DNA of 64,000 bases, from assembly GCA_905147135.1 (NCBI GenBank), contig LR990053.1, positions 4,166,501 through 4,230,500 on the forward strand, read 5' to 3'. Below are positions 55,146 through 64,000 of this stretch, in pieces. Made by a program: the position numbers and the translations under genes. The notes under the pieces were generated by a model, which saw only the letters and a list, made by a program, of their open reading frames with translations, made no database searches and was not told the DNA's origin. Source of the stretch: Blastobasis lacticolella. Its lineage: Eukaryota > Arthropoda > Insecta > Lepidoptera > Blastobasidae. The number at the start of each line of letters is the position of its first letter. Position 1 is the stretch's first letter.

Positions 55146-57118
55146 TCATTCCTTCGCTACTTAGGCCTGTCACGAAACCTTTTTCCTGATATCGGCAGGT
55201 TTAGGCCCCTATTTCCCACACACACTTTTTATACCGTCATATTATCAACAGATAAAACGTGTCGTTTGGGTTTCTTCTCGATGCAGCGATGGGTACGAAT
55301 CATTTGCGCCATGAAAAGCGTATGAAAAGGCCGTGACGTTCCGTGTTGATATATTTCCGTAATATTTTAAGGTTACCTTAGATTTAATGCTCCACACGAA
55401 TGAGTGAAACATTCACGCGGAAGAATCGGGCCGCGCCGCTCCGTTTTGCACGTCATTACGTATTCGGACGGCCTTCCTGTTTCGTTGTACGCAATTTCTG
55501 TTGCAATCTCAGGTAGAAAGCGCTCCCCGTATATCTTTTGTCTGTGATGTTTTTCGCTTCATATTTTAAGATAGAGAGATAGAGCTAAAACGTGCTCGGG
55601 TTAGGTGGAACGATTTTGGAAAGTTGGTAGTAAAGGTTGGTCATTGGTGAAAGTTAAAAAAATCAGGCTTTCGAGCAATATGATAACAGACATACATACA
55701 AACAACCTCTAACCTTTCGTCTGTAAAAATTAATGTAATTGCTCTTAAGAGGAATTGCTCTCTGAGGAAATTTTTGTTCCTCGGCCTACAGTACAATTCC
55801 GCCATCGCACCATCCGCCGTGGGACGAGTGCTCATGCCGTCCCCAAACCGCTCATCTAGTTGGGGATAACTAGTTTAAAACTAAGTTGCAAGACACCTAC
55901 ACATACTAAAAGAGCGAGTAAAAAGTCATTTAAATGAAAAATACTTTTTCATATCAAGCTTTTATCGCGCGGTTTAGTACGTATTAATTAAGACAATTCC
56001 AAAGAGCCCAAACACGATGGGGTTATCTTATTGCGTTCATTAGTTCCTGTGACCACCTTCTGACTCCATCATCAACCCAGCTCCATGGTAGCATATAAAT
56101 GCATTGTCATCCAAGTTACATAGATATACCAAACTCCAACTCAATCGACCAAGAAATGGTCGAAAATTGCTTTGCAAATTTTTACTGACAATTTACAAAC
56201 ATCCGTACGAACAGTACAAGTTAAATAAAAGCTTGTAATACATACAATAACACACAACTCACACCACAAACCCTACTCACAACCATTACCCATCAATTTA
56301 CATACACACATCGAGCTATTAGCAGTCGCAACACCTGTCGTTTCCGCGATCTCAACCTTGCGAGCTATTCCGCACCATCCTTTGAATCCGCGTTATGAAA
56401 ACAGGACTTTCTCCGCCGTACACCATTCAACGCGAGGAAACATCGTGCATCTCCGGGATTTATTAAATTCAACCGAAATCCCCGAGGCAGCCCTGTCGCA
56501 ACACGAATATTGTAAAGAGGGATGTGTGGGCGAAATGAGAATTATTTGAAATATTCCTCCATATGAATTTTAGGGCTCGACTGTTACGTTTTAGCGGGCG
56601 GCGGTGAAAGGACGATTGCGCCGTTGGCAATGGAGCAGCGGTTTCTGTCGTTTTGTAAGTGATTAGTGTTATGCCCCGGTTTCGCAAGGGTTTTCTCGGG
56701 GTTGCTCTGTCATAATATGCATGTACTTATACATGTGACCTTTTGGAAGAAATACTCTAAATTACAGTGAATACTCGCATCAAATTCAGTTGCGAGGTTT
56801 AAGAGGAAGATGGAAAATACACAACTGGGAACACAATTGCGTCGCGGTATATACCACAAATATTTTAGCTAAATATTTGTTCAAATATTTTCAACGTGGG
56901 AGTCGGTCGGGAGTCCATCTAGATAGGAATGTTTCTGCTTGCAATATTAAATGTCGGTTTTGTAGAATGAATTCCATGATTTTAATTTAAGACATTTAAA
57001 TTCTGCACTTACCTACTAATATTAATATTAGTCGTAATGTGTGTTTAAAATTAACTTCGGGTTGCTGAGCCGGCGAACTACGATTAGTAAGTTAAATTTG
57101 TGTTATTTTAGGCCACTA
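55146..57118. other. Single-copy non-coding DNA
   Basis: 56330-56690 is less AT-rich and repeat-free. A GTAAGT at 56655-56660 follows a short ATG frame but is not convincing as an exon. Confidence 0.45.
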
Positions 57119-57225
57119 GTCATCTTGGCGTTAATGTCCCAGTTGCGCTCTCGCACGCGAGGGCCCGTGGACCATGATCCAGTATTTGGCAAACCTTGTA
57201 ATTACAGTAAAGTGACTGCCATCTG

Positions 57226-57277
57226 CTGGGCATAGGCGTGGGCGTGGGCGTCTCTTGGCTGATATGATGATGATGAC
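57226..57277 (+). mobile_element. 52 bp RTE-2 tip with inverted 5' part
   Basis: Right part GGCGTCTCTTGGCTGATATG plus (ATG)n is the RTE-2 3' tip; left part CTGGGCATAGGC is the inverse of GCCTATGCCCAG from just upstream in RTE-2. Flanks GACTGCCATCTG and GACTGTCATTTG look like a 12 bp target duplication with two changes. Confidence 0.72.
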
Positions 57278-57384
57278 GACTGTCATTTGACCTCTGTGAC
57301 GCTGTTAACACAGGAACCTGACAAGATTGATTCATAGTTACGCACTCAGTCAGTTAAATGTGCAGATTTAACTCAGAAAAGAGT

Positions 57385-57496
57385 ATAGGTTTTAAGACTT
57401 TCGTGGTTATTCACTACACTTTCACTACACATGTTATTGGGTTTGTAACCACGGTTACTATTGTTTTTACCTAGATATTTCGACGCAGTTGCATGC
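57385..57496 (-). mobile_element. Repeat H insertion with 10 bp target duplication
   Basis: Flanked by AGAAAAGAGT at 57375-57384 and 57497-57506. Reversed, it matches 43430-43545 (GCATGCAACTGCGTCGAAAT, AACATGTGTAGTGAAAGTG). Duplication length suits a retroelement. Confidence 0.8.
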
Positions 57497-57595
57497 AGAA
57501 AAGAGTCACTGGAAAATGGCAGGGCTGGGGTTTAAACCCGGTAGTTAGGGATACAAGTCGGACCCCGTAGCCTTTAAGCCACAGTCACACATATT

Positions 57596-58044
57596 TTATT
57601 AAAGTAAATATATAAGGTCACCATGGATATTAAATAAAGAAAAGCAAAAACTCTGATCTTCAGACGGTTCGCAACTACCCTTTGACAATCCCTAAAAAAT
57701 ACCTTCCGGAAACTGTTTGTCAAAAGGGCCTTTTATTATCCAACGAAATTAATCAGCCCATCAAATCAACAGAAAAATCCTCTCCAAAAAGGACCGTGGT
57801 GGACCTTCTATTTTTACGGGAAGTTAGTAACGAGCCACTAATTCTTCGGAGTCCGTCACCGTAAACTCCTTTGACGTAACAAAGAACTGGAAAAAAACAC
57901 TGTCTAGAGTTCCAGGGTGATTATCTCGAATAGATGTGATTAATTTGACGAGGCCCCTGGGACGGACGGACTCAGGAGCGAATGGAGGACCCAAGTGTTA
58001 TAACTTGCTAGTAAAATAAAATGTGAATACAGTTTCGCATAAAA
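57596..58044. other. Non-coding, no gene recognised
   Basis: A 60-codon frame at 57682-57864 is not recognised. Confidence 0.5.
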
Positions 58045-58294
58045 TTATAATAAAAAAAATCTTGATGGAAAGTGATCTGTGATCTGTAGGTACCTATTTT
58101 TCATTGTCTAATAAAAAAAATAAAAAAATAGCGCGGCGTGATAGTTGCTAGGCAACTATAGCGCGGCGCTCGCGCCGAGCTTTGTGTGTGGCAAGGCCTT
58201 TAATAAACTTTTTATTTATTATTTTTTTTTATTATTAGACAATAAAAAATATGTACAGATCACATATCACTTTCCATCAAGATTTTTATTATAA
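58045..58294. repeat. AT-rich ~80 bp inverted repeat around MITE half
   Basis: Left arm 58045-58125 (AATCTTGATGGAAAGTGATC, CATTGTCTAATAAAAA) pairs with right arm 58219-58294 (TATTAGACAATAAAAAATAT, ATCACTTTCCATCAAGATTT). The first MITE half lies between the arms. Confidence 0.82.
58131..58200. mobile_element. Right half of the GC-rich MITE, copy 1
   Basis: GCGCTCGCGCCGAGCTTTGT, GTGTGGCAAGGCCT followed by TTA: same right end as 63801-63835. Confidence 0.78.
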
Positions 58295-58301
58295 TAATTT
58301 T

Positions 58302-58390
58302 AGGTGCGAGCGTGGCGTGATAGTTGTCTAGTAACTATCGCACCGCGCTCGCGCCGCGCTCGCGCCGAGCTTTGTGTGTGGCAAGGCCTT
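58302..58390. mobile_element. Right half of the GC-rich MITE, copy 2
   Basis: Same orientation as copy 1, with CGCGCTCGCGC doubled (58342-58366), ending GTGTGGCAAGGCCTT. Confidence 0.78.
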
Positions 58391-58835
58391 AAATCTTTTA
58401 AAATACATTTCAATTTTAGATGTGAATAACACGTAAAAGGTAAAAATAAAACATATTTTTTGCCTGAGCTAGGATCATATGATACCCTGTGTTTCAGGCG
58501 AGAAATTACAAATCTTAAATTAACAAAGAATGGTTTTCTATACATATTTAAAAAATCACTAGCAAAATGTGACGAAGATATTATATCATAATTAACTTAG
58601 AAATTAAGAGTAGGTAATATTTTTATTATAAAAGATATTCGCGTCAGCAAAAAGATTCTATACTGGCAAAGAATATGTTCGTTATGTGCATGTTTGCACT
58701 TTAGGTATCTTATGATTTAAGGTTAGTGGGACAGCGGTCATTGCGGGGTTACTAACAAATATAGGAACTATCTACCTATTACATAATGTAAATTAAAAAT
58801 AACAAATTAACGTTCAAACTAATATTTATCAATGT
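58391..58835. other. Non-coding, no gene recognised
   Basis: Nothing recognised; no LINE ORF2 follows the gag ORF. Confidence 0.55.
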
Positions 58836-60018
58836 TTAAAATTTTTTGGCGCCCTCATAATCTATTGTATTTATATATCTCTTCTCGGCCATTAGCTTAG
58901 CGGGACGCTCAGTGGCACCCGTATTATGGTTGCTGGGCTTTTTGAAGCGCGAGCACGTTGCGCATTTTGGAGGCTCCGCCTTCTTTGTGCACTCGTTTTG
59001 TGAGTGATGTCCGTCTGACGACAAGTCTTAGCTGCGTGCCCATACTGCTGACACTTATAGCACCTGGTGACAAGAGTGAAATCTCTGACAGGGCAGGAAG
59101 ACCAGTTCACGAATACTCTATCTTGAGTTATAAGCGCCTTACGTATAAGAGCAGGTACTTCTATTATGTAATTGCAGGTCTCAGCATCCTTTCTTCCCGA
59201 CTTATGGCTTAACTTAACGGATGTTTAAAAGGTCTCAAGTGTCATATCAATCTTTTCGGCCAGGTTTTGATGAAAGATGCATTTGATGACTTCGGGCTCT
59301 TGCATCGACACGGGTACTCCGATAACTACAATTCTCGGCTTGCGTTTGTTGGGTTCATCTACAGTGAGACCAGAGGATGTCAGCTGGATAGACTGTTTTA
59401 GCTTCTCGACGTCGCTTTTGTTGTCATTGCTGATTATGACCCCGCCATTCTTCGTCTTGCGTAAACCTCTCACATGTAGTTTCATTTCTTCCGGACGTAT
59501 GAGTTTTTGGACAAGGGATTTGGTTTCCGCGCTTGACTGCTGTTTGTTGTCTGGATAAATGGTAATAGCACTCACGTTAGTGGGCTTGATAAAGTCTTTT
59601 TCCCTTTTTTTAACCATATCAGCGAAGGAAGCGCTACCTGTAGGGTGTGAGAATTCCCCAATGCTACGCTTTAGCTCTTGAAGTTGCTGTGATAGGTCGA
59701 GTTTATCTTGTAAAATTTCAAGACTAAGATACACTTGCATTTTTCTTAAGAGCTTGGTACTGTACAGCCATTTGCGAGGTCTCACTACCAATCTTCCTGC
59801 ACAAGTTGTTTATTCTCAGCTTCTGGTCAGTATTTAGCTTCCCTTCAGCTGATATAGCGCAAACTTCGTTCAGGTACTGTTCAATCGACTGCATCCAGTG
59901 TTGTATCTCAGGCGTCGACACAATTTCAACAGATTCCTCCACGGCACGTTGTGGAGTGCAGGACACAGGACGGAGACGAGGAAGGCTGCGCCTCATTAAA
60001 CGTTCCATTTTGTTTTAA
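58836..60018 (-). pseudogene. Orphan LINE ORF1 (gag-like, zinc knuckle), broken
   Basis: Reads like the nucleic-acid-binding ORF1 of R1/Jockey-clade LINEs. Segment one (60008-59724) starts MERLMRRSLPRLRP; a frameshift near 59740 leads into segment two (59776-59225) with LIRPEEMKLHVRGLRKTKN and KPRIVVIGVPVSMQEPEV, the usual pattern in these proteins. After an in-frame TAA at 59225-59227 the same frame continues to a CCHC zinc knuckle (CYKCQQYGHAAKTC) near 59070. A second frameshift near 59010 leads to CTKKAEPPKCATC, NTGATERPAKLMAEKRYIN and a stop at 58836. No ORF2 follows on the same strand, so only the gag part remains. A domesticated gag gene is an alternative, but three lesions argue against it. 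Confidence 0.78.
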
Positions 60019-61194
60019 TTAATAGCACGAAATTTTATTTTGAATAAAAGAAAAACTGCATTATAATATTCACAAATTGTCACAAATAATTTAGTATGGC
60101 ACTTTATTACTGAGTACGATCAAAAAAAACGAGGTCACGATTCCGCAAGTGATTACTTAATTAAATATTAAACACGTCTGAACCGAACGGTGCCATCTGT
60201 AAGACGATCGGTGTCTAGGTAGTGACACGATCTAAGGGTTATATAGGTTTAATTAAAATACCTAGGACTACCAGCTGCTTCGTTGTGAGTACTTGCATCT
60301 TTAAAAAAAATAAGTTATTATTTATTCTTTGGGTAAATTAATTATATTTTAGTTGCCTCTATTTAAATAATCGTATAAAAACGTTAACGGAAAAATTCAA
60401 GTCGATTCACGAATTCGGTTTTCAAGGGCTCAGGCACAGCAGCCGCTGACAAATGTGCAAATGTGTAGCATATCACTAACAGCTAATGGCACTACTATTA
60501 TTACCGTAAAATGGTGCAACTTTCTTAAGCAGGGGCTACATTTATCACTCACTTTTCTCTGATAGATTCTGAGGGAAAAATGGCTGATTTACAGTATAAC
60601 CACTTATCAGGGTTGGCCCATGCATGCTTTGTTTGCAAGAAAATAAATCTTGATTAATAGAGAAAAGTGAGTGACCAATGTAGCCCCAGGATATCCACTT
60701 GCCATTAGGTGGCCCGCATGCCTGTTTGTCTGCCGTATTACATAAAAAAATAAAAAGCACGGTAACCACATTTTATAACTATCTAAGAAAATAGACCCTC
60801 AACGGCCACCTCGATACATCCCTGCTTCCTTCGTCCTTAATTACGACCGGTTCAAATTAAGATGCCTTCGTAGAATTATCTGAGGCAACCTTTCAGCCTG
60901 ATAACGCACTGTTTAAGCGTGAGGATGGCCCACGTAACGGTGCCATTGAAAAATCCTTGCGACGACGTGGGAAAATGGAAATTTTACCGGTGAAAAGGAA
61001 AAAGTGCGTTAAAAATCTTGCCCCGTGTATGTAATTCCGAGCAATAGATAATAATATCAAATTGTATAGCCCGTAACGGTTCATCTGAGTTTATGTTGTT
61101 TGCGTAATCAGGACAGTAGGTACTCAGCATTATGCCCCAGCGTGAACCGGAGCGCTGGCTTTCATAGAGACCTGCTAAGCGAGGCACGGACAAA
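60019..61194. other. Non-coding; LINE K scrap
   Basis: GTATAGCCCGTAACGGTTCA at 61063 may be a repeat C scrap. TTTCTCT...GTGAGTGA inverted pairs occur near 60550 and 60665. Confidence 0.5.
60700..60755 (+). mobile_element. LINE K 3' fragment
   Basis: ATTAGGTGGCCCGCATGCCT, GTTTGTCTGCCGTATTACAT followed by an A-rich tail. Confidence 0.6.
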
Positions 61195-63421
61195 TGTATA
61201 TCATCATATCAGCCAGAAGACGCCCACTGCTGGGCATAGGCCTCCCCCAGAGATCTCCACAAAGACCGGTCCTGTGCTTTCCGCATCCAGCTGGTACCTG
61301 CGATCCTTACCAGGTCGTCGGTCCACCTTGTAGGAGGCCTACCCACGCTGCGTCTACCGGTACGTGGTCGCCACTCGAGAACTTTACTGCCCCATCGGCC
61401 ATCTGTTCTTCGAGCTATGTGCCCTGCCCACTGCCACTTCAGTCTGGCAATCCTTAGAGCTATGTCGGTGACCCTGGTTCGCTTGCGGATCTCCTCATTT
61501 CTGACTCGATCGCGCAAAGAAACTCCGAGCATAGCTCTTTCCATTGCCCTTTGGGCAACAGTGAGCTTTCTTATAAGGCCCATAGTGAGTGGCCACGTTT
61601 CAGATCCGTAAGTCATCACTGACAACCGAGTTGGATTCGTCGATTGACCTCTTTCTCGAAATTGGACCTACCTAGCCGGACTATTTGTCCTAGGTATGTA
61701 TAGTCGTCAACAACTTCAAGTGGAGTGCCTCCAACTGTCACTGGAGTAGGCACAACATGGACATTCGACATAATTTTCGTCTTGTCCATGTTCATTTTAA
61801 GACCTACTTGTTAAGAGGCACTACAGAGGTCATCGAGCATTTTGCCCAAGTCTTCCAGGGTTTCAGCCATGACTACGATATCGTCAGCAAATCTGAGGTG
61901 CGTGAGGTACTCGCCGTTAATATTGATGCCAAGTCCGTCCCAGTCCAGAAGCCTAAAGATATCCTCCAGTGCAGCGGTGAACAACTTCGGTGATATGACA
62001 TCACCTTGTCTAACACCTCGCTGCAGCTGAATAGGTTCTGTGGTCTTGTCCTGGAGACGAACTGACATAGTGGCGTTTTCGTACAAACACTTCAGTGCTT
62101 CGATATATCGATAGTCAATTTGGCACCGCTGTAGAGACTGGAGCACCGCCCAAGTTTCGATCGAATCGAAGGCTTTCTCATAGTCCACAAACGCCATGCA
62201 TAATGGCCGGTTATACTCTTCGGTCTTCTGTACAACCTGCCGCAGCGTATGTATGTGGTCTATGGTACTAAAACCTTTTCGGAATCCGGCTTGTTCGGGA
62301 GGCTGGAAGTCATCAAACCTGCGTGCGAGACGATTCGTAATGACTCTCGAAAACAGCTTATAGACATGGGTCAGCAGCGATATTGGTCTGAAGTTCTTCA
62401 AGAGAGCCTTATCACCTTTCTTGAAGAACAATATGACTATGCTTCTGTGCCATGCTTCCGGCGTTTTGCCCTCGAGGATGACGGAATTGAATAGCTTCTG
62501 AAGGGTCTTAAGCACAGGTTTGCCACCAGCTTTCAGAAGCTCAGCCGTAATTCCATCAGGCTGATGTCCGGGATATCTTCGGTGTAGTGTCGGGTCAACT
62601 TGGCTCTGGGGTCTTTTGCCATACTGGTAACAGGTGCCCGTGTTGTCGTGTATAACTGTCCATAGAACTTCTCGACTTCCCTCAAAACCTCGGACTTGGT
62701 CGAAACAACTCTGCCGTCATCCGTTTTCAGTCTCGTCAACTGGCTCTGTCCAAAATTCCTGAAAAATGAGTTCATCATAAAGAGTCCCTCCTTCTCTAAA
62801 GCCGGCCAGCATCTGGCCACGGGCGTTCCGACTTTCAATTCCAAATTGCCTCACTCTCAACTCGTCTCCGCCTCGTTTGCCCAGTTTCGCGTTGAAATCC
62901 CCCATGACAACGGTATAGTGTGTCTTGGAGGTATGCATGGCTGTAGAAATATCCTCATACATAGCCTCCACTTCATCGTCGGAGTGAGTCGAAGTCGGTG
63001 CGTAGACCTGTATGACCTTCAACGAATACCGCTTGGTAATTCTGAGTATAAGGTACGCTACCCTAGACGACACACTCTTGATTTTGACTATGTTGTTCAC
63101 GAGGGATTTGTGGACGAGGAACCCGACACCACCTAGGGACAGTTGGTCGCCCTCCCGGAAGTAAAGCAGATTTCCGGACTTTAGGATTATCGAGTCCTCC
63201 CCCTTTCTTCGGACTTCAGATAACCCTATAATATCCCAATTTAATCTGCTTACCACTTCCTCCAGTTCCACGAGCTTTTCGTCGGTCCGCAGTGTCTGGA
63301 CATTGTATGTAGCCAGGGCCAGTGGTCGTGCTTTGTGGTAACATAGGAACATAACAACATAAATGTAAATAACATATAGGAAATACAAATACAAACCAAA
63401 TATACTACTTATACTGGTCAT
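61195..63421 (-). mobile_element. RTE-type LINE (RTE-2), degenerate
   Basis: A second RTE-clade LINE on the minus strand, distinct from RTE-1. From the 5' side: endonuclease at 63421-62717 (ATYNVQTLRTDEKL, IIGLSEVRRKGEDS, LGGVGFLVHK, IQVYAPTSTHSDDEV, VVMGDFNAKLGKRGG), a linker at 62844-62533, reverse transcriptase at 62515-61811 (NFRPISLLTHVYKLFSRVI, AFVDYEKAFDS, QLQRGVRQGDVISPKLF, catalytic LRFADDIVVMAE) and C-terminal domain at 61625-61209 (VMTYGSETWPLT, LKWQWAGHIARRTDGRWG). Frames change three or more times and about 25 codons appear deleted near 61620, so it is inactive. The 3' end (CTGATATGATGAT on the minus strand) recurs as short fragments across the window. Catalytic FADD and endonuclease GDFNAK are intact. 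Confidence 0.9.
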
Positions 63422-63662
63422 AATTATGTGTGACTAGACTTAAGTTTCTTGAATAAATTATTTATGTATTCATTATTTATTTTTTGGTGGAGAGCAACTT
63501 TTGTACTTGACGCAAATTTGATTTCACCCTAAATTCTAAATTTAATTAGTTACATGAAGTACCTATCATAGTAGTTTCTTATGAGCAACTACGTGATATT
63601 GTGTCCCCGGCCACTGGCGCCATAGGACGGATCACCTGATATCGTGTGGCTGGCAACAAACC
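63422..63662. other. Non-coding flank of RTE-2
   Basis: AT-rich, nothing recognised. Confidence 0.55.
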
Positions 63663-63665
63663 TTA

Positions 63666-63835
63666 AGGCCTTGCCACATACAAAGCTCGGCGCGAGCGCG
63701 GCGTGAGCGCGGTGCGATATTTGCTAGGCAACCATCGCGCGGCGCGTTATTTGCTAGGCAACCATCGCGCGGCGCGATGGTTGCCTAGCAAATAACGCGC
63801 CGCGCTCGCGCCGAGCTTTGTATGTGGCAAGGCCT
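63666..63835. mobile_element. 170 bp GC-rich palindromic MITE, TTA duplication
   Basis: TIRs start AGGCCTTGCCACATACAAAG and include GCTCGGCGCGAGCGCGGCG. Flanked by TTA at 63663-63665 and 63836-63838, as for PIF/Harbinger-type elements. Centre holds a perfect palindrome: arms 63742-63769 and 63773-63800, 28 bases each, spacer CGG. Confidence 0.87.
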
Positions 63836-64000
63836 TTAATGTTTCAAAGTCTATTGGTTTTAAACACAGGAAATTTCCCAGATACTTCAGAAATAGAATC
63901 CCAAAATAGAGGATAAAGACTATTGTATTTCATTTAGGTGAAAAAGGACCATACCATCGTTGAAAGAGGCAGGTCGAGGGCTCTCCAAATTAAACATAAA

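Larger units (their letters stand above)
57119..57595 (-). mobile_element. SINE A copy with two nested insertions
   Basis: From GTCATCTTGGCGTTAATGTC to a tRNA-like head with GGGGTTTAAACCCGG near 57530. Interrupted at 57226-57277 (RTE-2 tip) and 57385-57496 (repeat H), each between duplicated target bases. Confidence 0.85.

Noticed and set aside
56595..56660. Possible exon with ATG frame MEQRFLSF before a GTAAGT donor
   Set aside because: Acceptor is weak, the coding part is only eight codons and without signal-peptide or other character.
58836..60018. Retroviral or errantivirus gag
   Set aside because: Motif order and the ORF1 block KPRIVVIGVPV followed by knuckles fit LINE ORF1, and no pol, env or LTR is present.
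62696..63136. 146-codon plus-strand frame
   Set aside because: Antisense shadow of the RTE-2 endonuclease.

Overview
The window looks like lepidopteran (moth or butterfly) nuclear DNA: AT-rich, gene-poor and dominated by old, broken transposable elements. The assignment rests on the element mix: two tRNA-derived SINE families, several RTE and Jockey/CR1/R1-type LINEs, many short palindromic MITEs, and a single-exon carbonyl-reductase-like gene. No prokaryotic gene organisation, viral genome, rRNA operon or CRISPR array is present, and no intact tRNA gene was recognised.

Layout. 0-21 kb: intergenic or intronic DNA with SINE and LINE fragments, MITEs and a perfect hairpin at 16.3 kb. 21.7-22.3 kb: remnant of a LINE reverse transcriptase. 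22.5-23.4 kb (minus): the one intact host gene, a 294-residue short-chain dehydrogenase/reductase (SDR). 24.2-25.6 kb: a Jockey-type RT fragment between two ~290-370 bp direct repeats. 28.4-29.3 kb (plus): a dead paralogue of the SDR gene with two in-frame stops, one inside the YxxxK active site. 31-35 kb: nested LINE pieces. 42.63-42.77 kb (plus): a short, well-delimited exon with a start codon and signal peptide, probably the first coding exon of a secreted or membrane protein whose other exons lie outside the window or were not recognised. 44.6-48.0 kb: a degenerate RTE LINE interrupted by a 414 bp MITE. 58-60 kb: a MITE cluster and an orphan LINE gag ORF. 61.2-63.4 kb (minus): a second RTE LINE with endonuclease and RT domains. 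63.7 kb: a palindromic MITE with a TTA duplication.

Mobile-element relations are the strongest biology here. At least 17 copies or fragments of SINE family A end in a tail that matches the 3' end of the 44.6-48.0 kb RTE element, including its last codons and a (GAT)n tract. This suggests a SINE mobilised by RTE machinery. Several nested insertions keep target-site duplications and allow relative dating. Names for families are mine (SINE A, SINE B, repeat C, LINE D, E, F, H, K); formal classification needs a repeat library. Boundaries of repeats are by eye and good to roughly 5-20 bases.
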